Part shown: in pieces, positions 1 to 8,945 of the stretch
Position numbering within the stretch: position 1 is the stretch's first letter
How the letters are laid out: the number at the start of each line of letters is the position of its first letter
Notes under the pieces: model-generated
What the model saw: only the letters and a program-made list of their open reading frames with translations
Database searches by the model: none
What the model was told of the DNA's origin: nothing
Translations under genes and position numbers: made by a program
From: Halovivax cerinus
GTDB lineage: Archaea > Halobacteriota > Halobacteria > Halobacteriales > Natrialbaceae
Direction of reading: 5' to 3'
Assembly: GCF_024498195.1 (NCBI RefSeq)
Contig: NZ_CP101824.1
Location: 434,001-498,000 of the forward strand
DNA: 64,000 bases

Positions 1-1281
1 GATCCGGTGTGGCAGGACCCACTCGACGAGGTCCTCGGCTCGCTGCGCCGGACCCGACAGGACCGACCCGCCGCCGTCGACGGCGTCGGTCGTCCGCGAC
101 TCGAGACCGAGGGACGCCGCGCTCCGGCCACCGGTGCTCTCCGCGCCGGTCTCCAGGCGTTCGGCCTCGTAGGGCAGCGTCGAGGGGACCTCCCAGACGA
201 TCTCGCCCGACGGATCCACCTCGATCACCCGCTGGCCGTGTGAGTCCGCGACGATCGTGTTCCCGTTCGGCAGGCGATCGGCGTCCCTGGGCCACTGGAT
301 CGTCTCGTCAGCCCACTGCCAGGTGCGAACCCACTCGCCGTCCTCGCGACCGAACTCCTGGACGCGGCCGTTCTCCGAGTCGGCGACGACGATCGCCGGA
401 CCGCCTCGCGACTCGGGGATGTAGTCCGGGTTGTGCTGTTCGTACTGGACGTCGTAGTCGTCCTCCGCGCCGAGCGTCCACTCGTCGACGAGCCCCGTCT
501 CCGGGTCGAGGAAGACGACCTGGTCCTGGTTGCGCAGACTGGCCACGATGCGCCCGTCGTTCGGATCGCCCGGCGCGTCGACGTACTCGACGTCGTTTAC
601 GTGCGCCCAGTCGTCCGGGTAAGGACCGCCCTCCTCGACGGGGAACTCCGCCTGCGCATCCCAGAGCCACTCGACGAGTTCCGTCTCGGTGTTCACGACG
701 AACACCTGGTCCGCGACGATGTCCGCGATCGCGACGTGGGTCTCGTTTATCCGCACGTGGTCGTGCCACTCGGCCGCGGTCTCCCTGTGATCGTACCGCG
801 CGTAGATCACCTCGGGCTCGGGGTTCTCGGCCGCGAGATCGACGCGCTCGATCACGTTTCGCGTACACGGCGGGCTCCGACAGGTCGGTCCCCGCCGATG
901 GAGCGTATCGGTCGCCGCGTACTCGATCGTCGTCGGATCGCTCGCGACCGGGTCGACGTCGAAGTACTTCGTTCGGGAGTTGTCGTAGTACCGGACGTCG
1001 CCGCCGGGATCGTAGACGGTGATCGTCCCGGCCCGTCCCGACTCGGTGACGACCGTGTGGTTCTCCGTGGGCGGCGCCCGCGGAACGTCCGCTCTCGTCG
1101 CCGTCGAGTGGCTCCCCGCGGCCGCGACGACGAGAACCGCGGCCGCGAGGATGATGACGGCACCGAACGCGATGCGAAGCCGATTTCGCGTGAGTCGCGA
1201 CCGGAGGCCGAGCGGGCCGAACGGCCGACGATCCCGGTCTCGTGTGCGAGACACGACGGCCCACTCCACGACGGGCCCCAT
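1..1281 (-). CDS. Arylsulfotransferase-like membrane-anchored protein (3' end outside window)
   Basis: The reading frame is open from an ATG at 1281 to the window edge (427 codons, no stop), so the gene is truncated here. A basic N-terminus is followed by one hydrophobic segment (about residues 41-57, rich in Ala, Val and Leu), which fits an uncleaved anchor or signal. The rest is acidic and repetitive, as in a beta-propeller. Recurrent blade-like phrases include WHDHVRINETHVAIAD, WAHVNDVEYVD and IVVADSENGRVQEF. These match my memory of the haloarchaeal arylsulfotransferase (ASST) family. ASST enzymes move sulfate between phenolic compounds, but the catalytic residues cannot be confirmed from this part, and many haloarchaeal members are uncharacterised. 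It is divergently transcribed from the epimerase gene, with only 50 bp between the two starts. Confidence 0.7.
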   Translation of the reverse strand, partial: MGPVVEWAVVSRTRDRDRRPFGPLGLRSRLTRNRLRIAFGAVIILAAAVLVVAAAGSHSTATRADVPRAPPTENHTVVTESGRAGTITVYDPGGDVRYYDNSRTKYFDVDPVASDPTTIEYAATDTLHRRGPTCRSPPCTRNVIERVDLAAENPEPEVIYARYDHRETAAEWHDHVRINETHVAIADIVADQVFVVNTETELVEWLWDAQAEFPVEEGGPYPDDWAHVNDVEYVDAPGDPNDGRIVASLRNQDQVVFLDPETGLVDEWTLGAEDDYDVQYEQHNPDYIPESRGGPAIVVADSENGRVQEFGREDGEWVRTWQWADETIQWPRDADRLPNGNTIVADSHGQRVIEVDPSGEIVWEVPSTLPYEAERLETGAESTGGRSAASLGLESRTTDAVDGGGSVLSGPAQRAEDLVEWVLPHRI

Positions 1282-1331
1282 GAATATTGGCCTCGAAACG
1301 CCCTTATGATCCTCCCGCGAAGCCACCGTAC

Positions 1332-2252
1332 ATGCACGACGCTCGCGTTCTGGTCACCGGCGGTGCGGGGTTCATCGGCTCGAACCTCGCGAACGCCCTC
1401 GTGACCGACAACGAGGTCATCGCGCTCGACAACGGCTACCTCGGGACGGCCGACAACCTCGTGGACGACGTCGAGTTCGTCGAGGCCGACGTCCTCGACG
1501 ACCAGCTGCCGACCGACGTCGACGTGGTCGTTCACCTGGCCGCCCTCTCGAGCCGACAGATGTTAGAAGAAAACCCCCGACAGGGTGCCCGCGTCAACGT
1601 CGAGGGGTTCGTCAACGTCGTCGAACAGGCGCTCGCCGACGGCTGCGAGACGTTCGTCTACGCCTCGACATCGTCGATCTACGGCTCCCGACGCGAGCCG
1701 TCGCCCGAAGACCTAGCCATCGAGGCGTCGACGGGCTACGACGCCTCCATGCTCGGTCGCGAACGCTACGCGGAGTACTACAGCAACTTCCACGACGACG
1801 TCACCCTCGCCGGGATGCGCTTCTTCTCGGTCTACCAGGGCTACGGCGGTGCGGAAGCGCACAAAGGCGAGTACGCGAACACCGTCTCGCAGTTCGCCGA
1901 CGACGTCGCGAACGGCCGCTCGCCGGTCCTCTGGGGCGACGGGAGCCAGACGCGCGACTTCACGCACGTCTCCGACATCGTTCGTGGACTCGAACTCGCC
2001 GCCGATCACGACGCGGACGGCGTCTACAACCTCGGCACCGGCGACCCCTACTCGTTCAACGAGATGGTCGAGCTGATCAACGAGGCCCTGGGGACCGACG
2101 TCGAACCCGCGTACGAACCGGTGCCGATCGACAACTACGTCTACCACACCTGCGCCGACAGTTCCCGGTTCCGGGCCGAGACCGGCTGGGAGCCGGAGAT
2201 CGACTTCGAGGACGGCGTCGAACGCGTCTGCGCGCCGTACCGGTCCGACTGA
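1332..2252 (+). CDS. NAD-dependent epimerase/dehydratase (extended SDR)
   Basis: A 306-residue protein starting at ATG 1332; a longer frame from 1287 adds 15 unlikely residues. The N-terminal nucleotide-binding motif GGAGFIGSN (residues 10-18) and an acidic residue at the end of the second strand (D33) mark an extended short-chain dehydrogenase of the sugar-nucleotide epimerase/dehydratase type. DFTHVSDIVRG and LGTGDPYSFNEMVELIN are typical of the C-terminal substrate-binding part. The catalytic YxxxK signature reads Y136-D-A-S-M140 here, so the usual lysine is methionine. The substrate cannot be deduced. Two closely spaced divergent promoters must lie between 1282 and 1331. Confidence 0.85.
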   Translation: MHDARVLVTGGAGFIGSNLANALVTDNEVIALDNGYLGTADNLVDDVEFVEADVLDDQLPTDVDVVVHLAALSSRQMLEENPRQGARVNVEGFVNVVEQALADGCETFVYASTSSIYGSRREPSPEDLAIEASTGYDASMLGRERYAEYYSNFHDDVTLAGMRFFSVYQGYGGAEAHKGEYANTVSQFADDVANGRSPVLWGDGSQTRDFTHVSDIVRGLELAADHDADGVYNLGTGDPYSFNEMVELINEALGTDVEPAYEPVPIDNYVYHTCADSSRFRAETGWEPEIDFEDGVERVCAPYRSD

Positions 2253-2343
2253 CGAGGACCGTGCGGTTCGGTCGACCGGGGAGACACGGTCAGAAGAACG
2301 TTCGACGCGGCGAATCGACGACGGTCGATCGGTGCCGGCGGTC

Positions 2344-2670
2344 TCACCGGCGCGACTCGAGTTCCGCGAGCAGGGCCGACAGGTCGAGGTCGTTCATCGA
2401 GAGCAACACGAGCAGGTGATAGACCAGGTCGGCGGACTCGTAGGTGAGTTCGTCGAGGTCGTCGTCCTTGGCGGCGAGGACGACCTCCGTCGCCTCCTCG
2501 CCGATCTTCTCCAGGACGGCGTTCTCGCCCTTCTCGTGATCGAACAGCGACGCTGTGTAGGAGCCTTCGGGCCGGATCGCCTTCCGATCCTCGATGACGG
2601 CGAAGAGGTCGGCGAGGACCTGCGGGTCCGGCTCCGTCTCGGCCGCCGGACTCGACGCGTCGTCGGTCAC
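2344..2670 (-). CDS. hisE: Phosphoribosyl-ATP pyrophosphohydrolase HisE
   Basis: Converts phosphoribosyl-ATP to phosphoribosyl-AMP, the second step of histidine synthesis. The protein has the all-alpha MazG-like fold of the family. Signature phrases are LFAVIEDRK, EGSYTASLF, KIGEEATEVVLAAK (metal-binding acidic helix) and ESADLVYHLLVLL. I chose GTG 2670 (108 residues, close to the family's usual length) because GGAGGTG lies 7 nt upstream of it. An ATG at 2715 in the same frame would overlap the preceding DUF151 gene. It is last in the minus-strand run secG-pdxT-DUF151-hisE and convergent with the epimerase gene. Confidence 0.9.
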   Translation of the reverse strand: MTDDASSPAAETEPDPQVLADLFAVIEDRKAIRPEGSYTASLFDHEKGENAVLEKIGEEATEVVLAAKDDDLDELTYESADLVYHLLVLLSMNDLDLSALLAELESRR

Positions 2671-2677
2671 GCCGACC

Positions 2678-2684
2678 CACCTCC
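2678..2684 (-). promoter_or_regulatory. Strong Shine-Dalgarno deciding the hisE start
   Basis: On the minus strand GGAGGTG precedes GTG 2670 by a 7-nt spacer. This is a strong archaeal ribosome binding site and favours internal translation in an operon over the upstream ATG at 2715. Confidence 0.6.
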
Positions 2685-2701
2685 GCGTTCGCGGCGACCG
2701 C

Positions 2702-3169
2702 TCACGCCGGCTCACCTCCCATCTCGCGGATGTCCGTGAGGTCCGCGTACGTCTCCGGCTCTTCGGCGCTTCGCTCGAAGACCGATTCGGCGATCTCGAT
2801 CGGGACGGTCGTCCGCGCGGCGAGCGCCAGCGAGTCGCTGGGCCGGGCGTCGACGACGACGGTCTCGCGCGGCGTGGTCACGTGGAGGTCGGCAATGTAG
2901 GTCCCGGCGTCCTCGCCGCGCTCTGCCAGGTCGCTCACGACGACCCGTTCGACGCGCCCGCCGAGTTCCTCCATCACGTCTAGCAGGAGGTCGTGCGTGA
3001 GCGGCCGGCCGACGTCCGTCGCCTCCAGGCCGCGGGCGATGCTGGTCGCCTCCTCCATCCCGACGAAGATCGGGACGACGTCGCGCTCCCCCTCGACGCC
3101 GAGGACCACCACCGGGACCGGCCCCTGGGGCGTGCCCGCGAGGCGCACCCCGTCGATACTCGCGTCCAT
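2702..3169 (-). CDS. DUF151 / bifunctional nuclease family protein
   Basis: A 155-residue acidic protein. The order VPVVVLGVEGERDVVPIFVGMEEA, then VERVVVSDLAERGEDAGTY, then a RPSDSLALA segment matches the DUF151 (bifunctional nuclease, BFN) family, whose hallmark is the A/RPSDAxALA motif. Nuclease activity has been shown for a plant member; the archaeal role is not established. It sits 31 bp upstream of the hisE start and 59 bp downstream of pdxT, all on the minus strand, so co-transcription is likely. Confidence 0.85.
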   Translation of the reverse strand: MDASIDGVRLAGTPQGPVPVVVLGVEGERDVVPIFVGMEEATSIARGLEATDVGRPLTHDLLLDVMEELGGRVERVVVSDLAERGEDAGTYIADLHVTTPRETVVVDARPSDSLALAARTTVPIEIAESVFERSAEEPETYADLTDIREMGGEPA

Positions 3170-3228
3170 ACCGGGGCGACGGGAGCAACGGAGAAAAACC
3201 CCCGCGAATTCCGTCGCGGGTTCGATCG

Positions 3229-3921
3229 TCAGGCGTCGTCCGACGTGGTGGCATCGGTGCGAGCGGCCTCGTCCGGGACAGTCGCATCGGTGGAAACGCC
3301 CTCACCCGACCCGGCGGAGACGGTGGGAGCGGCGTCCGCCTCGGAGCCGAAGAACGCGCGTTCGTGCAGTCGATCGTCGGCGGTGAGTTCCGGGTGGAAG
3401 GCGGTCCCGAGTATCGGCCCCTGTCGAACGGCGACGGGGCGGCCGTCGACGCGTGCGATGACCGCGGCGTCGCCGACGGCGTCGATCGCCGGCGCGCGGA
3501 TGAAGACCGCCGGGAACGGTTCGTCGAGTCCGTCGACGTCGAGCGCCGCCTCGAAACTGTCCCGCTGGCGGCCGAACGCGTTCCGCTCGACGGTCACGTC
3601 GAGGAGTCCGAGTTCGTTCACGCGGTCGTCACCCGCGTCCTGAGAGACGAGTATCAACCCAGCACAGGTCGCGAACAGCGGTTTACCCGCGTCGACGTGG
3701 GCCCGTATCTCGTCGGCGAGGCCCTCCCGGTGGACGAACCGCGAGATGGTCGTCGACTCCCCGCCCGGTACCGCGAGGAGATCGCAGCCCGGGATCACAC
3801 CCGAGTGACGAACCTCGCGAACCGTCACGTCGCGGCCACGGGCGGCGCACGCGCGTTCGATGGCCGCCGCGTGCTCGGCCACGTCGCCCTGGACGGCGAC
3901 GACGCCTGCGGTCAGTGTCAT
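3229..3921 (-). CDS. pdxT: Pyridoxal 5'-phosphate synthase glutaminase subunit PdxT
   Basis: Class I glutamine amidotransferase that supplies ammonia to PdxS for PLP synthesis. The start at ATG 3921 gives 230 residues. Visible hallmarks are VVAVQGDVAEH at the N-terminus, GGESTTI (53-59), the nucleophile C86 in ATCAGL, and the H176/E178 pair in FHPEL. The family is usually about 190-200 residues. This one has an extra acidic, Thr/Ala-rich tail from about residue 195, which looks disordered. pdxS is not in the window. secG lies 155 bp upstream on the same strand, a neighbourhood I recognise from haloarchaea. Confidence 0.93.
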   Translation of the reverse strand: MTLTAGVVAVQGDVAEHAAAIERACAARGRDVTVREVRHSGVIPGCDLLAVPGGESTTISRFVHREGLADEIRAHVDAGKPLFATCAGLILVSQDAGDDRVNELGLLDVTVERNAFGRQRDSFEAALDVDGLDEPFPAVFIRAPAIDAVGDAAVIARVDGRPVAVRQGPILGTAFHPELTADDRLHERAFFGSEADAAPTVSAGSGEGVSTDATVPDEAARTDATTSDDA

Positions 3922-3924
3922 ACC

Positions 3925-4002
3925 CCGCCATTCGAACGGTGACGATAAAAACGACGCGACGGCCGTGCGAGCGGGTCGGCCCCTGCCATTCGAACGGAGG
4001 GG
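3925..4002 (+). repeat. Short direct repeat between secG and pdxT
   Basis: GCCATTCGAACGG occurs twice, about 60 bp apart, in the 155-bp gap between secG and pdxT. One copy abuts the pdxT start. It could be a protein-binding site or a duplication scar; nothing else in the gap is recognisable. Confidence 0.4.
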
Positions 4003-4076
4003 CCGACGTCCGGCTGGCCGACAATTCCACGGCCGGTACCCTGTCCGCGCACCGACCGCACCCCAACGCGAGCGAC

Positions 4077-4238
4077 TCAGGCGATGAACGAGAGCAACTG
4101 GACGACGACGCCAAGCAGCACACCGAAGACGATGATGGTCTTCGGATCGATCCGAATCGCGTTGCTGTCCTCGGAGTCGAAGTAGCGGACGAGTCCGGCG
4201 CTGGACATCAGCCCGCCCGTGTTCTGTCCTTTGTCCAT
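4077..4238 (-). CDS. secG: Preprotein translocase subunit SecG (Sec61-beta)
   Basis: A 53-residue small subunit of the SecYEG translocon. The frame reads [20 protein letters not shown], then acidic DSEDSNAI, then DPKTIIV followed by one transmembrane helix to the C-terminus. This is the classic archaeal Sec61-beta layout (Gly/Ser N-tail, GLVRYFD-like motif, DPK before the membrane helix). It opens the minus-strand group that continues with pdxT. It is probably expressed from the region just upstream of 4238. Confidence 0.92.
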   Translation of the reverse strand: MDKGQNTGGLMSSAGLVRYFDSEDSNAIRIDPKTIIVFGVLLGVVVQLLSFIA

Positions 4239-4628
4239 ACGCCGGCTTGCGCACGCGGCGAACTAAACCTTTCGACCCGACGTCCCCTCTCGACACGAAG
4301 TTCGATCCCGTTCGACACGAGGGTCGATCGGTGCCGACGACGGACGGTCTGTCCTCGACCGATACCTGGCGCGGTGAGCGAGTCGTCGAACGCGACGAGC
4401 GGTGGGATGTGGCTCCCAGACCGCGAACCGAACAGTAGTGGAGTCTGCCTCGATAGTCGGGTTCGCACAGCCACGGCCCTCACGACCGCCCGGCGAACGA
4501 GTGCGACCGGTGCTGGTACCCCGACACCGGTACATCATCGCCGATAATAAATAAATTTATACACTTGTTCCGTATATCATAGTGAGAATATCGATGTGTT
4601 TTTGACTCGGTGCGTCGTGTATCGTGAC
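4239..4628. other. Intergenic promoter region, secG / zinc-ribbon protein
   Basis: No convincing gene in this 390-bp divergent region. The AT-rich island at about 4543-4590 contains TAAATAAATTTATAC and suits a TATA-type promoter for the rightward gene. The left half must hold the secG promoter. Confidence 0.4.
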
Positions 4629-5471
4629 ATGAGTGCACACCTCGTCAGCATGGTCGATCGCATCAGACAGCCGGAGTACACCGGTGAGAACCGCTGTATC
4701 CCGTGTACCGCTGTCAACGTCGTGCTCGCGGTCGGGCTCGCCGCCCTCGTCGGCGTGGCCGTCGTGGTCGTCGCCGGGCCCGGTGCGGGAGTCGTCTCTG
4801 CCGGGGCCATCCTCGCGCTATCGCTGCTCGCCATCTACGTCAGAGGGTACCTCGTCCCCGGGACGCCGACACTCACCAAGCGGTACTTCCCGGATCGGGT
4901 CCTGGCGTGGTTCGACAAGGGCCCCGAACCGACGACGGCCGACGGGGCCGCCGGCGAGAAGCCGTTCGATCCGGAGCGAATCCTCGTCGAAGGCGGGGTG
5001 ACCGTCCCCTGCGAGGACGGCGACGACCTCTGTCTCGCGGACGGATTGCGCGATCGATGGCGTGGGCACGTCCGGTCGGTCAGAGACGGCGATCGGACGA
5101 CACAGGTGGCCGCGTTCGTCGAGCGAGAACCGGAGTCGATCACGCTCGACGATTCGGACGCGGATCGCATCGTCGTCACCGGAAGCGAGGGCGGCGCCGT
5201 CGCACACTGGGAATCGGAGGCCGCGCTGATCGCCGACCTGGCCGGCGCTCGACTTCTCGACGAGGAGATCGAGACGTGGTCCGATCGACCGCTCCACGAA
5301 CGGGGCAAGGTCGTCGGCGGGCTCCGCGCGTTCCTCGAGACCTGTCCGGCCTGCGACGGTCGAATCTCGCTCGACGAAGAGACCGTCGACTCCTGCTGTC
5401 GATCCTACGAAGTCTACGCCGTCAGCTGCGACGACTGCGAGACGCGACTGCTGGAGGTATCCGCGGCATGA
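4629..5471 (+). CDS. Conserved membrane protein with zinc-ribbon cysteines
   Basis: The start is taken at ATG 4629 (280 residues). A GTG at 4596 is the other in-frame choice. The N-terminus carries CIPC (a CxxC pair) right before two adjacent hydrophobic helices (VVLAVGLAALVGVAVVVVAG and SAGAILALSLLAIYV). A long acidic soluble domain follows, ending in a second cysteine cluster, CPACDGRI...CC...CDDC, which probably binds zinc. I do not recognise a named family. The layout suggests a membrane-tethered domain facing the cytoplasm. It lies alone between secG and sufS on the opposite strand to secG. Confidence 0.75.
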   Translation: MSAHLVSMVDRIRQPEYTGENRCIPCTAVNVVLAVGLAALVGVAVVVVAGPGAGVVSAGAILALSLLAIYVRGYLVPGTPTLTKRYFPDRVLAWFDKGPEPTTADGAAGEKPFDPERILVEGGVTVPCEDGDDLCLADGLRDRWRGHVRSVRDGDRTTQVAAFVEREPESITLDDSDADRIVVTGSEGGAVAHWESEAALIADLAGARLLDEEIETWSDRPLHERGKVVGGLRAFLETCPACDGRISLDEETVDSCCRSYEVYAVSCDDCETRLLEVSAA

Positions 5472-5571
5472 CGGTGAGGTGGCCGTATCCAGGCACGGCC
5501 GGGTGCGCACCTGACGTCGAACCGGGTCGGTACCGAAGGAGTGTTTTCCATCGAACCCCTACGTGGTCTCA

Positions 5572-6819
5572 ATGAGTCACCAGCGCGCCGAGCCACTGGA
5601 CGTCGACGCCATCCGGGAGGCGTACCCGATCCTGGACCAGTCGTTCGACGGCAGTCCGCTCGTCTACCTCGACAGCGCCGCGACGACCCAGACGCCCGAT
5701 CCAGTCGTCGACGCCATGTCCGACTACTACCGCGAGACGAACGCCAACGTCCACCGCGGGATCCACCACCTCAGCCAGAAGGCCTCGATCGCCTACGAGG
5801 AGGCCCACGACCGCGTCGCCGAGTTCGTCGGCGCGAGCGGCGGCCGCGAGGAGCTCGTCTTCACGAAGAACACCACCGAGAGCGAGAATCTCGTCGCCCA
5901 CGCGTGGGGCCTGCGCGAACTCGGGCCGGGCGACGAGGTCGTCCTCACGGAGATGGAACACCACGCCTCGCTGGTCACCTGGCAACAGGTCGCCATGCGC
6001 GCGGGGGCGGACGTGAAGTACATTCGGGTCGACGAGAACGGCCGACTCGACATGGATCACGCCCGCGAGTGCATCACCGACGACACGGCGATGGTCTCGG
6101 CGGTCCACGTCTCGAACACGCTGGGGACGGTCAACCCGGTGAGCGAATTGGTCGACCTCGCGCACGAACACGACGCGCTGGCGCTCCTCGACGGCGCGCA
6201 GGCCGTGCCCACCCGCCCCGTCGACGTCGAGGAGATCGACGCGGACTTCTATGCCTTCTCCGGGCACAAGATGGCCGGCCCGACCGGCATCGGCGCACTC
6301 TACGGCAAGCGGGAACTGCTGGCCGACCTCGATCCGTACCTCTACGGCGGCGGCATGATCCGGTCGGTCACCTACGACGAGTCCACCTGGGGCGACGTCC
6401 CCTGGAAGTTCGAAGCCGGCACACCGCCGATCGCGGAGGGAATCGGCCTCGCCGCGGCCGTCGACTATCTGGAGGAGATCGGGATGGACCGCGTACAGGC
6501 CCACGAGGAGCGCCTGGCCGAGGCAGCCCACGAGAAACTCTCGGCGATCGACGGGCTGACGATCTACGGTCCCGAACCCGGCCCCGAGCGCGCGGGCCTC
6601 GTGAGCTTCACCTTAGAGAACGTCCACGCCCACGACCTCGCGTCGATCTGTAACGACCACGCGGTCGCCATCCGGGCGGGCGACCACTGCACCCAGCCGT
6701 TACACGACAAACTCGGCATCGCCGCGACGGCGCGCGCCTCGTTCTACGTCTACAACTCCGTCGACGAGATCGACCCACTCGTCGACGCCATCGAGGACGC
6801 ACAGGCCCTGTTCGGCTGA
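5572..6819 (+). CDS. sufS: Cysteine desulfurase SufS
   Basis: PLP enzyme that takes sulfur from cysteine for Fe-S cluster assembly. Start ATG 5572, 415 residues, the usual length for group II (SufS/CsdA) desulfurases. Visible landmarks are YLDSAATTQTP near the N-terminus, TTESENLVAH, EHHASLV (PLP-stacking His), SGHKMAGPTG with the PLP lysine K233, and RAGDHCTQPLH with the catalytic cysteine near residue 372. The likely sulfur acceptor SufU lies at 24609, separated by the Fic gene and the whole CRISPR-Cas locus. The family assignment is secure. Confidence 0.94.
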   Translation: MSHQRAEPLDVDAIREAYPILDQSFDGSPLVYLDSAATTQTPDPVVDAMSDYYRETNANVHRGIHHLSQKASIAYEEAHDRVAEFVGASGGREELVFTKNTTESENLVAHAWGLRELGPGDEVVLTEMEHHASLVTWQQVAMRAGADVKYIRVDENGRLDMDHARECITDDTAMVSAVHVSNTLGTVNPVSELVDLAHEHDALALLDGAQAVPTRPVDVEEIDADFYAFSGHKMAGPTGIGALYGKRELLADLDPYLYGGGMIRSVTYDESTWGDVPWKFEAGTPPIAEGIGLAAAVDYLEEIGMDRVQAHEERLAEAAHEKLSAIDGLTIYGPEPGPERAGLVSFTLENVHAHDLASICNDHAVAIRAGDHCTQPLHDKLGIAATARASFYVYNSVDEIDPLVDAIEDAQALFG

Positions 6820-7434
6820 GACGAGGCCGATCGGACCGACCCGTGTCACGCGATCACCGCGGCCACCGGCGTCGCACGGGTTCACCGTCGTCGATTCGGA
6901 GCCGGCCCGACGCCCCCACGTATAATTCACTACACCAATAGTAACCACAAATATTATTTGGGTGGCAGTGGATGGTGAAACGAGGCGGCATCCCACTGCG
7001 ACGCCGGGTATCGACCGGTCGGCTACCCGGCGTCTCTCGGCGGAATACCATCGAGCGGCCGCGTTTCGACAGCGGCGGCGGTACTCGGACCGATGCGGCG
7101 CGGACGGATACGGGGCGGACGGGCGCTGGCGGGGTCCGGGCGACGTTCCGGGACGGTGGCCACCGTGTACGTCGAGTCGGACGAGAAGCGACTCGCTGCG
7201 GAGGATCGATTCGTTCCGGTGGTCACCATCACAGCCATCCCAGTGGACGAGACCAGTCGTTGGAGCCAACCTCTGACGTGGCGGCGGTTCGTTCAACGAT
7301 ACCCCCGAACGGGTGTACGAGCCGGTGGCCGGTTCAACCCGACCGTGAATGGCGGGACGGCTCGTTCAATGTTCTACCCCAAAAGGTTGAATGAGTGGGC
7401 GGTCGAGACCGGGCAGGCCTGAACGCGACCCGCC
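6820..7434. other. Intergenic region with AT-rich promoter-like patch, no clear gene
   Basis: An AT-rich stretch at about 6920-6962 (TATAATTCACTACACC and following) stands out from the GC-rich background and looks like a promoter. The open frames after it, such as 6972-7394, have arginine-rich low-complexity translations unlike neighbouring proteins, so I do not call a gene. The right end carries repeated TCGTTCAA boxes, described with the Fic operator. Confidence 0.4.
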
Positions 7435-7461
7435 CTCGTTCAAGGTTTGGCGCTAAACCTT
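7289..7461. promoter_or_regulatory. Putative operator/promoter of the Fic gene
   Basis: TCGTTCAA occurs at 7289, 7362 and 7436. The second copy forms an imperfect dyad with GTTGAATGAG at 7386. A perfect inverted repeat, AAGGTTT (7442-7448), six bases, then AAACCTT (7455-7461), overlaps the expected TATA position about 26-30 bp before the Fic start at 7487. The arrangement suggests repression by a dimeric regulator, perhaps the winged-helix end of the Fic protein itself. Confidence 0.5.
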
Positions 7462-7486
7462 TACTGGTGGGGCGTCACTGACGACC

Positions 7487-8701
7487 ATGGATCGGGACCA
7501 GTTCACCGAGGCGGCCCCGGGAACGCTGGTGACGACGACGGCGAACGGGTACGAAACGCCGTCGTTCGTTCCCGATTCGCTCGCGGACGTCGACGTGGAC
7601 CAGGGCGAACTCGTCGCCGAGATCGGCCAGGCGATGCGAATGCTGGGTGCGCTCGACTATCTCGGGCCGAAGGCGGGTTCGCACACGATGATCATCGAGG
7701 CGTTCGCCCGGAAAGAAGCCATCTACTCGTCGCGGATCGAAGGGACGCAAGTCACCCTCTCGGACGTGTACCGGTACGAAGCCCAGCGAGCCATCGGCGA
7801 GGCGTCGGGCGATACGGAGGGTGCGCGCCAGGCGACGAACTACCTCGCGGCGCTCGAACTGGGCCTCGAGGCGATCGCCGACGACGAGCGGATCACCGTC
7901 GACACGCTCTGTGAGATGCAGGGCGTCCTCTTAGACGACGTTCGAAGCGAAGATCCCGCGCCCGGGTCGCTCAGACGGCGACAGAACTACCTGGCACCGT
8001 TCGAGAGCGCCGACATCAGACAGGCCACGTTCGTCCCGCCGCCGCCCGACGAGGTCACCGACCTGCTCGAACGGTTGCTCGCGTACACGAACGACCGGGC
8101 AGCGGTCCACTCCCTCGTGACGCTCGGGTTGATCCACTACCAGTTCGAGACGATCCACCCGTTTCGCGACGGCAACGGCCGACTGGGACGCCTGCTCGTC
8201 AGTCTCGAACTCCAGCGGGAGGGACTCCTCTCCGACCCGTACCTCTACCTCAGCGCGTACTTCAACGAGTACCGACGCGACTACACGGACCTCCTCACGC
8301 GCGTTCGAACCGACGGCGCCTGGGACGAGTGGCTCGGGTTCTTCATCCGCGGCATCTGGGAGCAGGCGCGAGAAGGCGTCCGTCGCGGGGAGGCCCTCCT
8401 CGACTTGCGACGCGAGTACGTCGAGCGCTACCAGTCGCACCGATCGGACTACATCCTCCCACTCACCCAGTCTCTCTTTTCGAACCCGTACATCACGCCC
8501 AAAGGCGCCACGCAGGCGTTCGAGTTCTCGCACACGACCGCCTACTCGCTCATCGAGACGCTCGAAGCCGACGGCGTCCTCACCCCAGTCGAGAGCGCCG
8601 GGCAACACCAGCTCTACCAGGCGAGCGAGATCTTCGCCCACCTCGAACGCCCGATCGCCGACCTCCCGACCGTCGACGGCGACGTCTCGAAGCGCCTGTA
8701 G
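7487..8701 (+). CDS. Fic/DOC family protein with C-terminal winged helix
   Basis: A 404-residue Fic protein. The core motif HPFRDGNGR (residues 224-232) is intact, with the catalytic histidine (224) and the Asp/Asn/Gly/Arg nucleotide-binding residues. An N-terminal inhibitory motif of the class II type is present: SSRIEGT, with E85 placed to block the ATP site. Fic proteins usually transfer AMP to target hydroxyls. The C-terminal third (after about 300) includes a helix-turn-helix-like stretch (TPKGATQAFEFSHTTAYSLIETLEADGVL). This is the multi-domain Fic architecture often found as stand-alone regulators or mobile accessory genes. No antitoxin-sized partner is adjacent. Confidence 0.88.
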   Translation: MDRDQFTEAAPGTLVTTTANGYETPSFVPDSLADVDVDQGELVAEIGQAMRMLGALDYLGPKAGSHTMIIEAFARKEAIYSSRIEGTQVTLSDVYRYEAQRAIGEASGDTEGARQATNYLAALELGLEAIADDERITVDTLCEMQGVLLDDVRSEDPAPGSLRRRQNYLAPFESADIRQATFVPPPPDEVTDLLERLLAYTNDRAAVHSLVTLGLIHYQFETIHPFRDGNGRLGRLLVSLELQREGLLSDPYLYLSAYFNEYRRDYTDLLTRVRTDGAWDEWLGFFIRGIWEQAREGVRRGEALLDLRREYVERYQSHRSDYILPLTQSLFSNPYITPKGATQAFEFSHTTAYSLIETLEADGVLTPVESAGQHQLYQASEIFAHLERPIADLPTVDGDVSKRL

Positions 8702-8945
8702 CCGGGCCCGAGCGGGTCTGTGGCCGACCCACTGTGGACGGCAACCCCGAGTCACTCGACGAATCCGGGTTCACGATCGATCACCGCCCACGAAGCGGCG
8801 CCCGAGCGACGCAGGCGTGTAGACAGTCCATCCACTCCCGAACGCCGTCGTGCGAGCGCGTCGCCTCCGAAATATCGTGAATCCGTCTGTACGCGTGTAC
8901 GACGGTCGCGAGCTGTCCGCGAAAACAGATCACTCACGCAGGTGC

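Noticed and set aside
433-1404. Plus-strand frame over the arylsulfotransferase-like gene
   Set aside because: Its translation is a low-complexity Val/Asp/Arg mirror of the minus-strand protein, which has a membrane segment and propeller-like motifs.
6972-7422. A gene between sufS and the Fic gene
   Set aside because: Open frames here are Arg-rich or lack acidic composition, and do not agree in frame with one another. The region looks regulatory.
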